This document shows, one piece after another, positions 1 to 11,218 of a stretch of DNA of 64,000 nucleotides. The notes under the pieces were generated by a model that saw only the letters and a list, made by a program, of their open reading frames with translations, did no database searches and had not been told where the DNA came from. A program made the position numbers and the translations under genes. The number at the start of each line of letters is the position of its first letter. Position 1 is the stretch's first letter. Source of the stretch: Tetmemena sp. SeJ-2015 (lineage: Eukaryota > Ciliophora > Spirotrichea > Sporadotrichida > Oxytrichidae); contig JAJKFJ010021259.1 in the NCBI GenBank assembly GCA_027382625.1, forward strand, positions 1 to 64,000, in the 5' to 3' direction.

Positions 1-441
1 TGTTCTCGGTTACTTGCCTTTTATGCTAGTTTTAAAACTCTTTATTCTCAGATCGATGAATTGACTTGGGATCATCTCAAGAGTGGCTCTCACACTTTCT
101 ACTTGCTTTTGATTTTCACATTGCTGAGTTTAGATGCTCTCAGAGCTAGGATCGTAGACAGATAGTTCCTCTTCATGAAGACTTTCAGAGGGAGAGCCTT
201 AGTTTACTTATTCACAGGAGGCTTGCTAATAAGTAAGCAAGCTAATATAGGCCTGTGGGTGTAACCAGTTGAAGGAGTGGGCATGATTTTGTACTCTGCA
301 GCAATGGTGTTCTTTGACTTCACAATCATGCTCAGGAATAATAGTGAGGACGATGAGGAGTAAATTAAAAATTACCAAGAAAGGCTTTTCAAGCTAAATA
401 TGCAGGCTGCTTATACTTAAAGAACTGAAACACTTGTGTGA
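1..441 (+). CDS. COPI-associated-like membrane protein, 3' part
   Basis: Open from the first base to TGA at 439-441 with TAA/TAG read as Gln, about 146 residues. Hydrophobic segments near residues 38-50, 70-90 and 95-110 look like membrane spans. The central stretch FRGRALVYLFTGGLL resembles the 'GRG-lfYif-G' core of COPI-associated (COPI_assoc) proteins, small multi-span proteins of the Golgi/early secretory pathway. An acidic then charged cytosolic-type tail (NSEDDEEQIKNYQERL) ends the protein. The start lies outside the window. Family assignment rests on one motif plus topology and is moderate. Confidence 0.5.
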
Positions 442-636
442 TTTATAGTAAGAGTAAATTTTCATATGCTAGCACTTTACTTTCACGGTTTTCTACTTTA
501 CTTATAGAATGCTTTGAAAATTTTATAATTAACTTTCTTTTTGCCTTCTGAAGTTAGAAAACGATTCATTAGCATCAGAAATAAATAAAGTAAAAGTCTT
601 GCATCTAATAATTATCATAATTGGGAACTGCAAATT

Positions 637-1204
637 TCAAAATACAGAACCTTAATCGAATTAAAGTTTCTGCCACTGTCTCTCCTACTTCGAGAATTTG
701 TAGATCTATCCGATGTTCCCGAAGAAGAAGAAATTTGCAAATGAGTTTAAGTTGTAGCCCGGATTCTCGGGCAATATTTTCTCAGGCAACTTGGGTCCTC
801 TCTCCAAACTTGAATTTTCAACGTTAAAGTAGTAGACATAAGAAGCTTAATTGATTATTGAAAGGGTAATTATATTTTGACATCATCCACGTCTTTACAC
901 TATTTCAAAGACTCCCCACCAAAGATGAGAATTTAGTTGACGTCTAGTTGCACCATAGCATGCCTATATACCTCGGTCATTTATTTCAAATTATCGCTTT
1001 CTTTTATTACAATCTCTATCCACCCCAAGGGATTTTACTTTTTCTGATTATTAATTTGGGATATCTTTACACTCTCGTTTTTCTTTTCTTAATCTGCTTC
1101 TTTAGGCTTAATTTTATTATTGTTTAATGCTTATAGAAATTTAATTCGCCTAATAATTAACAAAAGCTTGAAATAAACTGATGATATGATCTCTAATCTA
1201 TCAT
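637..1204 (-). CDS. Kelch-repeat protein, probably incomplete (orphan C-terminal kelch half)
   Basis: Read on the minus strand, the ORF has kelch signatures: a blade edge 'YRHAMVQLDVNQILIFGGES' and a later 'YVYYFNVENSSLERGPKLP' followed by 'FFFFGNIGQIYKF'. It ends at TGA (637-639). One frame break near 860-880 suggests a small IES or an indel. The protein starts abruptly: the earlier blades of a beta-propeller are missing, and the first ATG (1202-1204) lies only 8 nt after the stop of the next kelch gene. It may be a small gene, the tail of that gene, or a germline segment whose other parts lie elsewhere. Confidence 0.55.
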
Positions 1205-1211
1205 AAAAATG

Positions 1212-2512
1212 TCATAAAATTAAAAAGATAAGTTACATTTGAAATTAAAAGTCACTAACAAATAGTCTTTTAATTAACATAATTCCTAAAATAATGATAG
1301 ATTTGCCTTTTTTGAACATTCTTTTAAAGAGTCCAGGCTTATTTCTGCCTGCCATATAGCCCATTCCAACTACTTTTGTCTACTCCTCGTTATAAACTAT
1401 TTCTAAATCTTCCTTCATCTCTTCATCTATATCCTGAATACTCTCCATTTTAGTAAAAACTTCTTCGGAATCAGTTTTTCTTTCCTCCTCAACCTAAGAT
1501 ACAACTTTTTACTCTTCTTCGCTTTCTTATTAAGCCTGGTTGTAGTTCTATTCATGCTTGATAAGTAGCGTGTACATTTTACCATTATTATAAACCCACA
1601 GGCTCTCCTTGCCCTGACCAGTTTTGAAATAGCAGCATGATAGACTTTTGTCCCCTATGGGCAGATCCGGCCCTATTTTCCAGCTGTTCTCTTTGAAGTC
1701 ATATAAACTCGGAATTTAATCATAGCTTCAAAATTTTTAAGTTTCTAAGAGTTTATCTCAAACTTGTCACTAGCACTGCGTTAATAAGAGCCAAGCACAT
1801 ATACAAATCTCACTCCGTCAGAGACACTCGCATGCCTGATTCTTTGATAATGCATATCTGCTCCTCTCCTCATTTCCAATTGCACTTGGTAAGACTTCTT
1901 GCCTTTTAATTAGTGAGATTGCTTTGGTAAGTCAATCAGATAAGTCTGCTACCCTTAAAACCTCTCATCAGAGGAATAGTCCTACCCACCAGTTACTACT
2001 ACTGTCTCGTTTACAACTGTAAATGAATTGTAAGTCAAGTCATTCAGGTTTGGGTGATTAAAGAAGGCTTAAGTTCTCATTCATTAAAAAGTTTAATAAC
2101 GCTTAATTATAATATTCGCTTGGATCATTATAAATTGGGATATTATAGATAGCGAGTTGACGCTAACTCATGGAGATTAACCTTTAACCGAAGGAGTTTA
2201 GCTCGTAGAGCATAGTGGGTATTAATTAGTTATAGTGCCTTTTGTTCAGCATCTGTATTTAAATCTATTGAATTTCGTCCAAGAATTCGTATATTTGTTA
2301 TGTGCATTTACATGTAAAAATGATCAAAGACACTATTATTATTTTGTTGTATTAGATTGGAGCGACACCAGTCTGTGTCTCTTTTTGCAAATATGGTTCC
2401 AAGTACGATCATTTAAAAGCCATGGATAAAGTAAGAACTCTTAATTACTATCTGTGCAGGATTGCGCAGAACCATCATCGTCCTTCATTTCCTCAAATAT
2501 CTTATCTGTCAT
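1212..2512 (-). CDS. B-box-like / kelch-repeat protein
   Basis: The minus-strand frame starts at ATG 2510-2512 and ends at TGA 1212-1214. The N-terminal part has spaced Cys/His (ICKK..RH, ...CL, FTCKC), like a zinc-binding B-box, then a helical stretch, then kelch blades: 'TVVVTGGQDYSS', 'RIRHASVSDGVRFVYVLGS' and 'YDFKENSWKIGPDLP'. The tail is acidic, then basic-hydrophobic (KSIIILGIMLIKRLF), a possible membrane anchor. Frame breaks occur near 2060 (an extra T before AAT), near 1725 and in the B-box. The architecture parallels the larger kelch gene at 8.1-11.2 kb; the family is adaptor/E3-like, but the partner is unknown. Confidence 0.65.
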
Positions 2513-2776
2513 AAGACTATTCTAATTAATCTACTATTTTATTTTATCATATTTTCATTCCTTAACGTAGAAGAAATATTTATCACTTATCGATTTATAA
2601 ACTAAAGCCCTTTCTCATCAAAGCTAGATTTAAAAATAGAAAAAATAAAAGGAGCAGCATCTTCCCCTATCTTTTTTGCGATAATTATATTATTTTGTAG
2701 TATTAGTAGTAAGATATGATAGTAGTTGTCGTTTATAATTGGTAGTTGATAAACATTTTCTTACTTTTTTATTTAA

Positions 2777-3124
2777 ATGTCCACCTTCTAAGAAGATGAA
2801 GAAAGTAATAATACAGTTTAGAATTAAATTAAATCGATGCTTGTTTAATGTGGAGTTGCAAATTCTTGTTAGTTATTAAGTTTCAAGCAATCCCTTATTT
2901 TCCAATTTTTTTTCTCGATTAAAAACCAAAAATTAAAATGCGATTCATCTTTCAAAGTCAACTTAACACCTCTAAGAAGAGAATTATTAAAATTATCCTT
3001 TGTCACTTATAACTCTGTACTGAATGCTCCCGCACAAAAGTTGCTGGGTGAAAAGTTCTTTGAATATTATGCTGAATCTAATGGTGTTACAATTATTCAA
3101 AATTGGACACTTTATCGTGACTGA
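2777..3124 (+). CDS. Hypothetical 115-residue protein
   Basis: ATG 2777-2779 to TGA 3122-3124, continuous with TAA/TAG as Gln. The N-terminus is acidic (QEDEESNN), then comes a mixed hydrophobic stretch (QSLIFQFFFSI) and a C-terminal segment 'NSVLNAPAQKLLGEKFFEYY'. No family is recognised. A short intron or IES in the AT-rich middle cannot be excluded. Supported mainly by an open frame of fair length and protein-like composition in its second half. Confidence 0.4.
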
Positions 3125-3207
3125 TTTGTCCCCATTTTAATTTAATAGCTCATTAATTCTCCTTTTAATTGCATTCTCAGATATAACTCTCTCGGTAACT
3201 TGCAAAT

Positions 3208-4980
3208 ATGCACTCCCTAAATCCGCCCACAATCTAGGGCTTAAACGGTTGAGCAAATGGTAGTCTTAAATAAGGATTTGTTCTCAACTCAGTAAAATTT
3301 TGGGAAGTTCAACAACCGACCCCAGCCACGCAAGATTGAAAGCCAGGCTCTGAAAACTTAATCAGAGTTCTTCAAGAACTTGAGTAAGTAGATCGATGGT
3401 AAACTTAGCTACAATAAGTTTGATTCTTATTCTCAACTATAAGCTATCTCGGTTTATCAGTTTCCAAGATAACAGCAAGAGAACTAATTACGAGGAGTTG
3501 AGCAACCACCTAAGTAAGCAACAAAGAGCCGGGCAAGAAGGAGATACTGATGAGGAAGATGCTCACAATTCTAAGGCAAGATAGCTCCCATAGAGAGTGG
3601 AAAATCAGCAGAGTGAGACTATGAAAATCCAAGACAACTCCAACGGATAGACTCATCTTTTTGCTCAAAAGTATAAATTAGAACTTGGATATCTCACTTA
3701 GCAAAATGAATAACAACCCTCCTTAATAACAACTTAAACTTATAAGCAGACCACTCAAGGAATTAAGTTCCTCAGCCCAAGACTATAATCTTTGACAAAG
3801 ACTCGCCCTATCTATGTATGAGCGGTGTGGATACCTCGCTCAGCTATAACTCTCTCTCGCTTCCTCATAATTAGATTCAACCACCAAAGAAGATTGACAG
3901 CAGCAACAACCAATAAGGGTATATTAGGGATATTAAGCACATAAATCGGCAGTCTAGAAACTTCCTCAACTAGAGGAACCAAAGCATTGATGTAGATATT
4001 TCAGAGGTGAAGTAGCTCACTCACCAGTCTATCATGAACTAAACTTTTCAAGAAGGTTTCACCTTCAGGCGAAGAAACGAGAAGGAGTTAAACTTGCAAG
4101 AGGATGATGAGCGAGCACAGACTCATCAATATCACAAGAGACAGTCAAGCAAGAAGTTTATCAAGAGTGGCTCTCCTCAGAGAAGAGGCGTGAGCTAGGC
4201 GTAATAGATGAAGCCTCTTGCACTTAATCTAATAGGGATTTCCAACTCTCTAAATTAGAATGGGTTGAATAACTCTAGCATCGTGATAGACTCAGGAGAG
4301 CCATCTGTGCCCTTGTATGAGAAGAGCGATTATTTAAACGAGCACCAAATCAAGCTCATAAACTAGTACCCCTACACTACTTCCTAAATGCAAGAGAGGC
4401 ATTTGGAATAGAGAGAGCTAGCTTAGGCTAAGTATGAGAGGTAGCAAAGGAGTAAGCTGAATGTAGAGAGGCTTATGAGCTTAGAGAAATAGAGGTACTA
4501 GGAACTTCGGACTGTGAGTGAAGTAGAGAGGATAAGAGCAGAGATAATAAGCTAGAAGAGTAATATGCAGAAGGGCTTAACTATTAAGATACAGGATGAA
4601 AAGAGATATATTTTTATTCTGCTTTCTCATTATTCATAGAGAGGTGATGAGCTAATTTAGAGAGAGCTAACTTAGGAAAGAATGCTTAGAGTGAAGGGCA
4701 TTTTAGGGATCTCCAAAGGTTCTTAAAACACAGTTAGTGTGTATTAAAATCAAGAAAGCTCAGAAGATATTATCCACACTCTTAGAAGTCTTAGACAGGA
4801 GTAGGATGATTAGATAAGGCTACTACTTTCATTAAATATGTAATGCAAGTAATTGATATTTAGAATAGGCTGAAAGAGAAAGAGTAGAGAATTAAGAAAT
4901 TAAAAAAGTAAAGAGCACTAGCTTATAAAAGTAATATGAGCCAACAATAAGAGGAAGATAGACTAATATAGAAAAAGTGA
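3208..4980 (+). CDS. Hypothetical Q/S/N-rich protein with C-terminal coiled coil
   Basis: Starts MHSLNPPTIQGLNG at ATG 3208. The frame is broken at 3250 (extra T before GAG, making TGA), near 3450, near 3800 and near 4865, then ends at TGA 4978-4980. The first two thirds are polar and low-complexity. The last third is a long helical, charged stretch (QERHLEQRELAQAKYERQ..., ...RLKEKEQRIKKLKKQRALAYK) typical of a coiled coil. TAA/TAG-coded Gln is very frequent. No conserved domain recognised; a cytoskeletal or basal-body scaffold role would be guesswork. Confidence 0.5.
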
Positions 4981-5091
4981 ATACTTATCGGGGATTTACA
5001 AAACTCAAGAAATAGAGATAGCAGCTCCATGTTTTCTCACTCTGAATAATATTTGCTTCTTTATTCTCATTTAATTCTCACAGTCTCTGCT

Positions 5092-6572
5092 ATGCTCCCC
5101 AAAATAATACAAAAGTATAAACAATCGCTTTCCTTTTATCCTTTCATATTGAAGAATTGAGGTTTGAGAATAGACTGAATCAAACAGTGACTTCTGTGCA
5201 AGCTACTAATTTAAAGAAGAGGTATCTGGAAGCGATCCGACAAGACTTGAATAGCACACAGAGCGAGTTCAGCAGAAAATACCAGAATATGGACCTTGAC
5301 TTCAATAAGCTCCCTATTCAAAGCACCAAAAATGTAATATGCATATAAGAAGAATCTATATGCCTTTATAGCTTTAATTTTTTATCCAAGAGATGCAGGT
5401 CTCAGCTTGTTAGCAAATAGCAAAATTAATTATAGGAGAGCATATCTTCAAATTCTAAGAACGTCGAGGATAAGATTTAGGGGCGAAGATAGAAAGATGA
5501 TGATAGTAGATCTAAGACTGAACTTGGGATCAGAGTTAAAGTAACAGAGAAAACTGATTCTGAAGTTATAAATTAAGCAAGGAACAAATTCATTGATAAC
5601 AATACAACGAAGTTAGCTAGCAGTAAGGAAATAGTAATCACGAAGAAAGCAAATCTACCTAGATATCTCTCATCTTCGCTAGATAACATGGAAATGAGAT
5701 AAGCTCTTAACAATATAAGAGTTTAATTTGTCTTATTTAGGATTAACAAGACTTAATCAAGTGAAAAACATGCCCACCAATATTCTACTCAAAACTAAAT
5801 CAAAGAGCTTCCCTCTCGAAATATTTTATCTACTCATAATGAAATAGCATATATATCTTAAATCCATTAGTCAATGCAAATCTAACTCGTTTGAATGATC
5901 AGTCATCAACACACTTCTAGTCAATTGAGTTACGGAGTAGCACTAATGCCTTAAAAGAGACTAGTTAAAGTTAACTGAAAGATTATAAAATGCCTTCAAT
6001 ATACTCTAATATAGTCACACACAAAAGCGAGCAGCAACAGAGATAGAGAACGAGGAATGCAACTTCTCAATTGTAAACTCATACCAATAAGTACTTAAAT
6101 GCTGATCTATCTTATTATTCCTTCATTAAATCTAAGATATATTTTTAGCAGATCCTCAGTACCATACTCTCAAAAATAATCATGAAAGCAGGAATGTAAT
6201 GGGCTGGTAAAAGTCTTTACAGCTGAAGTAAAACGACTCTGGTTTCTTTGGCTCGTAGCTTTCGCTTTTGAGTTAGCCCAAATTCTCAGAGGATGTCTAT
6301 AATTAATCTCAGAAACTTCAAGATTTGATCGTCCATCGACGAAACAAACCTCAGGCAAACAAAAGTTAGATAAGCTAGGGATCTCTAAATAACTACATTT
6401 TGAACCCTAGAACTGGAATTAATCAGCAATTTTAAGATAAAATTAATAGAGAAAGGTAAGATGGAAGTAGAAAAAAGCTTTTGACGGGTCTTAATTTCGA
6501 TACCTCGAGACTCGCACTTAAGGGCGGTTCCTTAAGTGTCAACAAATACATTTGAACCTTTTCAAAGAATGA
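5092..6572 (+). CDS. Hypothetical S/N/K-rich protein
   Basis: ATG 5092 is chosen because removing an 8-bp unit between TCCTTT repeats (5131-5144) joins it in frame to '...HIEELRFENRLNQTVTSVQATNLKKRYLEAIRQDLN', a clear helical segment. A probable intron (GTAATATGC...TCCAAG, about 5332-5391) follows, then a long polar region. A frame break near 5880 and another near 6215 are needed to reach TGA 6570-6572. No family recognised. Confidence 0.45.
5131..5138 (+). other. Micro-IES candidate, 8-bp unit, pointer TCCTTT
   Basis: TCCTTT at 5131-5136 and 5139-5144. Dropping 8 bp links the only nearby ATG (5092) to the long downstream frame without a stop. Confidence 0.55.
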
Positions 6573-6833
6573 GCAGAATTTTATCATTTGAACATACATA
6601 TATCTAAGATTTTTCAAAGATTACGTGTAGCTTATGGATAATATTTTGCAATGAATGAAAAGCAGAAGTGTATTTATTTCTTTGGATGAATACTTAGTTT
6701 TTAAATAAGTCTCTGCAAGAAAAAGCAAGAGAGTGTTTGTAGCCACAAACCGCGGAAGGAAGCCTCTTATTAATGTTATTGCGTGCGTATGACTAGATAG
6801 ATTGATTTAGCGTTTGAGTTTTCTCAAACGTAT

Positions 6834-7175
6834 CTGTGTAGTCTGAGGTAAGGCTTGATGTACTTGAAGTGCAGTCTCTGATCTGAGTCTGGGTAAGCTT
6901 CAAGCGCAGGAGTCTGCAACAACTTATCTCTCATGCCTCTATTCACAAAAAATAAGCACTAACCTACTCCTTCTAATAATTGTGGATGCTTGATTGTTGA
7001 GCAATTTGAGGTACTTCTGATCGTTGTATTGCATACGAGTGACCTTGCCTCTCTTCCAGGAAAGATGACCGAGGTAGATGGCTCCGTGGAGTGGGCAGAA
7101 CCAGAGTAGACCGTACATGATCACGCTCCACTTGTTCACGTATTTCCACATGTAGGGATAAGTAGTCTTTACCAT
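6834..7175 (-). CDS. Small single-span membrane protein with a 29-bp intron
   Basis: ATG 7173-7175, first exon to 6968, a GT...AG intron at 6939-6967, second exon to TGA 6834-6836; about 103 residues. The N-terminal half has a hydrophobic helix (WSVIMYGLLWFCPLHGAIYLG), and the rest is basic and soluble (KRGKVTRMQYNDQKYLKLL, then PYLRLHRYV at the end). Size and topology are like accessory subunits of mitochondrial respiratory complexes, but no specific family is recognised. Splicing is needed to remove the stop and join the two frames, which supports the intron. Confidence 0.6.
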
Positions 7176-7239
7176 TTCAACTTTTTATTATAATCTTTAT
7201 AATTTACAAACTGAAGTGAAAGATTATAATTCACTATCT

Positions 7240-7326
7240 ATGCAGGAGAGAGATAGAGAAGAATCTACGATTAAGGATTCCAAATTAATCTTTGAGATGA
7301 TCAAAGCTCTGATCACCCAAAGCTGA
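7240..7326 (+). other. Short intergenic ORF
   Basis: ATG 7240 to TGA 7324-7326, 28 residues (MQERDREESTIKDSK...). Too short to call a gene; lies between the starts/ends of two minus-strand genes. Confidence 0.2.
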
Positions 7327-7440
7327 CTTAATTAGAAGCAGAAATGATAATCTGCATTTACTGAGGTCTAAGACTTAGATTCAATATTATAAGTCTCATC
7401 ATCCCAACTTCTATCAAGTCAAGGTTTTACTTAGTGCAGT

Positions 7441-7821
7441 TCAGTTGCCTCCCCAACCGCCTCCACCACCGCCGTTTCCACCACCGCCACCTCCCCAGCC
7501 ACCTCCGCCGCCGTTTCCGCCACCACCGCCTCCCCATCCTCCACCGCCGCCGCCACCTCCTCCGCATGGATTATTCCTATAGAGCCATCCTGCGATATAG
7601 CAGTGTCTGTTTTGGCAGTATTGGTCTGAGTACCAACAATCATCATCGTTTCTGCACCTATTAAACAGCTATAATAACTGTAAGCCACTTTTAAGTTATC
7701 ATTTTTTATTAGGACTTCTGCGATCTCTGCGGCCGCAGTAAGGACTCAGTCTTTTAGCCTCCACAGGCTATTAGAGCAGAAGCAAGCTTGCTATAGCAAG
7801 CAGCATATGCCACAACTTCAT
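7441..7821 (-). CDS. Secreted Cys-rich / Gly-rich protein
   Basis: Starts with a signal peptide (MKLWHMLLAIASLLLLQQPVEA) at ATG 7819-7821. An intron- or IES-like break lies about 7655-7740. It continues with a short Cys-rich block (RCRNDDDCW...QYCQNRHCYIAGW...NPC) and ends in a C-terminal tail of Gly runs punctuated by Trp and Asn (GGGGW.GGGGN.GGW) before TGA 7441-7443. The GC-rich tail is a GGN-type repeat. Likely extracellular, perhaps a cyst-wall or adhesive component; that is inference from composition only. Confidence 0.6.
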
Positions 7822-8091
7822 ATCTATTTTTTTTACTATCTAATCTCTCAGCTTGCTTTTATAGTCATCTGCAGTTACTATTTTTGCTGGTTAAGTATTC
7901 AAGATCCTAAATTTACTTATCATCCTTCTAATTTGAGCTCTTTTAATTCTTAAAATGGCTAGATCTTTAAGAAAAATTAAAATTAGAAACGAATAAAGAG
8001 TGGTCAGAATCTAGATTTCCTGATTATTTTGATCACTTTCTATTATCTTATCACTTAGTGATTGCATGTTAAATCCATAAAAATTTTAAAA

Positions 8092-8102
8092 AGAGTATTT
8101 TT
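8092..8102 (+). repeat. Pointer copy 1 of scrambled gene (AGAGTATTTTT)
   Basis: An 11-bp word at the 5' edge of the B-box/kelch segment. The same word, read on the minus strand, closes the RING segment at 10894-10904. Opposite orientation of the copies implies inversion during rearrangement. Confidence 0.85.
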
Positions 8103-10776
8103 GCAAAGCTTGCTCACTTGCAGTATGCGTGAAGTGCATTTATGATGAGCACAACGGCCACAACTTAGTCCAAATCGATGAGATGTGTAAGTAGTCTTGA
8201 TAAATGACGATATTTTTAAGTCTTTCTAATCTCTTCTTCTCTAAAATTATTAGAAAAAGTTTGGTGATAATAAGTATTTATAGCTAACACCATCAAGCAA
8301 AACATCACTGATCTTTCCAAGATGATAATGAATTCAAGGCGCCTCACAGATGATAATCTAAGACTGCTAGAGCAAGCCAGAGAAGAGCTCCATAAACTTC
8401 TGAACCTCAAATTATACTTTCGCTATTTTATTAACCAGCAGATTAAGAACATAGAGCAAGGATTTGCTGACTTAGCAAGAAGACTGGAGGAAAAGAAATA
8501 CGAAATAGTCGTTGAATTTGAAAAGTAAGACACCCATCATCCTACATTTTCTATTTAGTAAGCATTTATCTTTGTAGCAAGTACAAGCGAGAGGATCAAC
8601 GACTGATAACGATATAGAACAACTTGGAGCGGAATAAAGAGGAGATAGGCAACATAGAGAAGATTTTCATGGAGCTCATAGAATTCGTAGATCAGTCCTC
8701 AGACGCGCAAATCCTACTTAAAGTGTCAGATGTCACTTCCTTCCTCCACAAATCATTCATTTTTATAGAACTAACTCATTAGAGATAGTATAGTGCATTA
8801 TTTATTCACGGATCTGGAAAATATTACAAAGTTTTAGCTGCATGAGAAAAATGAGATCTACATTTAGCCAAGCTTTAGACCTCTATACCTCAACACTGCT
8901 AAGACGTTGGAGCTAGTCAAGAAATTTGAAATGACTTAAAATGCAAATGGGTATGTATGTTATATGTCTATTCTCAAATGATAGCGCCTGCAGCTGATCA
9001 GTTCAACGCATTTGAGTTGAAGTTTTTGAAGCAGCCAGATCCCAAAGAGCTAGAAATGCTCGCAAATTAAAATATGGGCCTCGGAAGCACTCTTCCCCAC
9101 GGAGGTACCAGCTCGCTCATGACTAAGCAGAAAGTCATGGAGACTTTCAGCGTCAGCCAACTTGGATAGAAAAACTCTTAGGCCTAACTCAATCAATCAA
9201 CTAAGTAAATATCTTCTTTCTATAAATCAAGCAAGTAAGGATGATGTATCTAAGGGCAAATCAGGAATCGATAGACAACCTTCTCTGGAATCTCAAGCCA
9301 GTGACAACTCTAAAAATACTCCTATGAACAGGCAGAGAGGCCGCTAAGGCTAGCAAAGAAGGACTATTATTAGAGATGAGATGTAAATGGGAGTTCCAGG
9401 TGGCTCTGGGTAAGGCACCCCTAGTAATGCAAATGCATCTCGAGCAGGTAAGCCACCTCTGGCAGTTAATGAAATCTTTAATGCTAGCGGATAAGTAATA
9501 AGGAGAAATCAAAATAATGTCACTGCTAGCGGATCTTCGTAATTGAACACATAGAGCTAAATGAAAGTTTTCTCTTGTCCTATTTTTAAAGCTCAGTGAT
9601 AGAGTAGATTAATAAGTATAACGAAATAAGCAGCTAACCCTTCTCATAAACAAACTTCAATCAGCAGAATGGTTTAATCACAGCAGCTCCATAGAGAAAA
9701 GCATAAGGGAAAGTCTATGATGCTTTTGACCAAGCGACTGGGAAAGCCCAGTCTAATCTCAAACTAGGAATGTCGAAGCTGTTTGACGGAAACATTCAAG
9801 ATGTGATTTAAACTTCATTGAAGATTATTTTTCTTCATGATCTACTTGTATGGACCTCGTATGGATGTCTATATTTTCAAAGTGGGTGAAGGAGAGTGGG
9901 AATGCAAGCAACTTGAGAAGAGCAGCGAGTACTAAGGAGGTATCAAGAGCTTCTCTCTTTGTAATGTTGGTAATCAACGTACCTTCATGACTGGAGGAGT
10001 TCTAATGTCAAACAACTCTCCTGTCTAACTTCATAATGCTCGTATATGCTTAATGGTTGAATGTCTCTAGTGTGTTCGAATTCAACATGTCCAATATGTT
10101 TGCAAGTCTGAGGAAGAAGAATATGTAACAGAAGAGATATGGTCATTCTTCGTGTGCCATTAAAGGAATAGCCTATGTTTTGGGCGGCTATGGACACAAT
10201 GACCAACCAGGTGAGCCTCCTCAAACTCTTGCTCACTGTGAGAAGTTCAACTCGATAAGCAATAATTGGGAGATAATTAGCGGGATGAATTAGTCAAGGG
10301 TGTATTTTGGGTGCTGCACCATAGACGAGCAGTATATATTTGTCTTCGGAGGAATCTAGGACTATCAGTTCCTCTCAAGCATTGAAAAGTACGACATCAT
10401 TACTGATACTTGGATTAGCTTGTACTTCAAATTGCCAACTCCAATTGCTAAGTTAAGCGCAATCACACACGATAAGAAGTAGATCCTAATTATGGGAGGC
10501 ATGACTGCTGACTATGAACCTCAAACTGGAGTATTCAACCTGGATATAAATGCTGCCAAGTTTATTAAAAAGGCCTCTATGAGGAATGAGCGACTACTCG
10601 ACTCAGGTACTTTCCTTTCCAAGGACTAACACATTTATGCTGTCAATGGGTGCTACAGTGATTTTACAAGTGAGAGATTTAGTATAGCAGCTAACAGATG
10701 GGAGTATATACCTAGCTATCAACTGGCTTCTAATCATAAACCAATTAATGACTATATTGGAGTCATTAAGAACTGA
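8092..10776 (+). CDS. Scrambled RING/B-box/coiled-coil/kelch gene, main segment
   Basis: Begins inside a B-box: EYFCKACSLAVCVKCIYDEHNGHNL has the second half of the C-x2-H...C-x2-C...C-x2-C...H...H zinc pattern. A coiled coil (LLEQAREELHKLL..., IEQGFADLARRLEEKKYE) follows, then a polar linker, then a kelch propeller ('RYGHSSCAIKGIAYVLGGYG', 'EQYIFVFGGIQDY', 'KKQILIMGGM') to TGA 10774-10776. Introns: 8187-8283, 8525-8577, 8951-8994, 9567-9602. Its 5' partner is on the opposite strand at 10894-11218, sharing the pointer AGAGTATTTTT. The architecture is TRIM/E3-ligase-like. A frame break by one T lies at 10068 and by one G at the 8950 junction. Confidence 0.85.
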
Positions 10777-10893
10777 TCACAAATAAGGATTTTCACTAAA
10801 CAAGTTGTATAATGGATTATAAACGTATGAAGTCTTAATTTCTAGTTCTCATTATAACATATGACATCATTTTTATTGGAAAGTATTATAATT

Positions 10894-10904
10894 AAAAATA
10901 CTCT
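10894..10904 (-). repeat. Pointer copy 2 of scrambled gene
   Basis: Complement of AAAAATACTCT, identical to 8092-8102. It lies at the end of coding homology of the RING segment; the following bases do not encode B-box residues. Confidence 0.85.
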
Positions 10905-11218
10905 ATGGGCTTGTCTGGATGCTTTGAACAAGGGAATATGTTAGATAGTTTGACCGTTCCAGGATTAACGAGGAGACTGAGCAGCTTGTAGTTGATTTTG
11001 AAGTCCTCAGCTTGGTGTTGATCCCCTATTAAAGTGGAGCAGGTAGGGCACTTCTTCTCGTCAGTGTCGCCTTCAATGATTTCTTAGATGCAGTATGAGC
11101 AGTATGTGTGCGCGCAATCTGGTATTATACAGGGCACTCGCTGCTCCTCGTCAAATGGCTCATCACAACGATCGCAGGTCACTACAACCCCAGCTCCTAT
11201 CATGTTTTCCTTTTGCAT
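10894..11218 (-). CDS. Scrambled RING/B-box/kelch gene, inverted 5' segment
   Basis: ATG 11216-11218, then a RING finger: CDRC...C(II)PDCAHTYCSYC...KKCPTC, i.e. C-x2-C ... C-x-H-x2-C-x2-C ... C-x2-C spacing. The frame then reaches PCSKHPDKPIEYF, the C-x2-H first half of a B-box, at the pointer AGAGTATTTTT (10894-10904). Beyond the pointer the sequence becomes AT-rich with no further zinc ligands (open to TGA 10793-10795). Joined at the pointer to 8103 on the plus strand, the reading frame continues precisely with the missing B-box cysteines. It would supply the E3 catalytic module of the kelch protein. Confidence 0.85.

Noticed and set aside
5096..5104. CCCCAAAA as a telomere repeat
   Set aside because: A single occurrence, not a C4A4 array, and it lies at the start of a coding frame.
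7434..7664. Plus-strand His/Arg-rich ORF opposite the Gly-rich tail
   Set aside because: Complement of a GGN repeat; the minus-strand reading has a signal peptide, Cys block and a proper stop.
8066..8091. An ATG in frame just before the B-box half of the scrambled gene
   Set aside because: It would start the protein in mid-B-box with no preceding ligands; the bases upstream of the pointer are AT-rich filler, and the true 5' part is on the other strand.
10793..10893. Extension of the RING ORF to TGA at 10793
   Set aside because: After the pointer the translation loses all B-box pattern and is AT-rich; best explained as non-MDS sequence.
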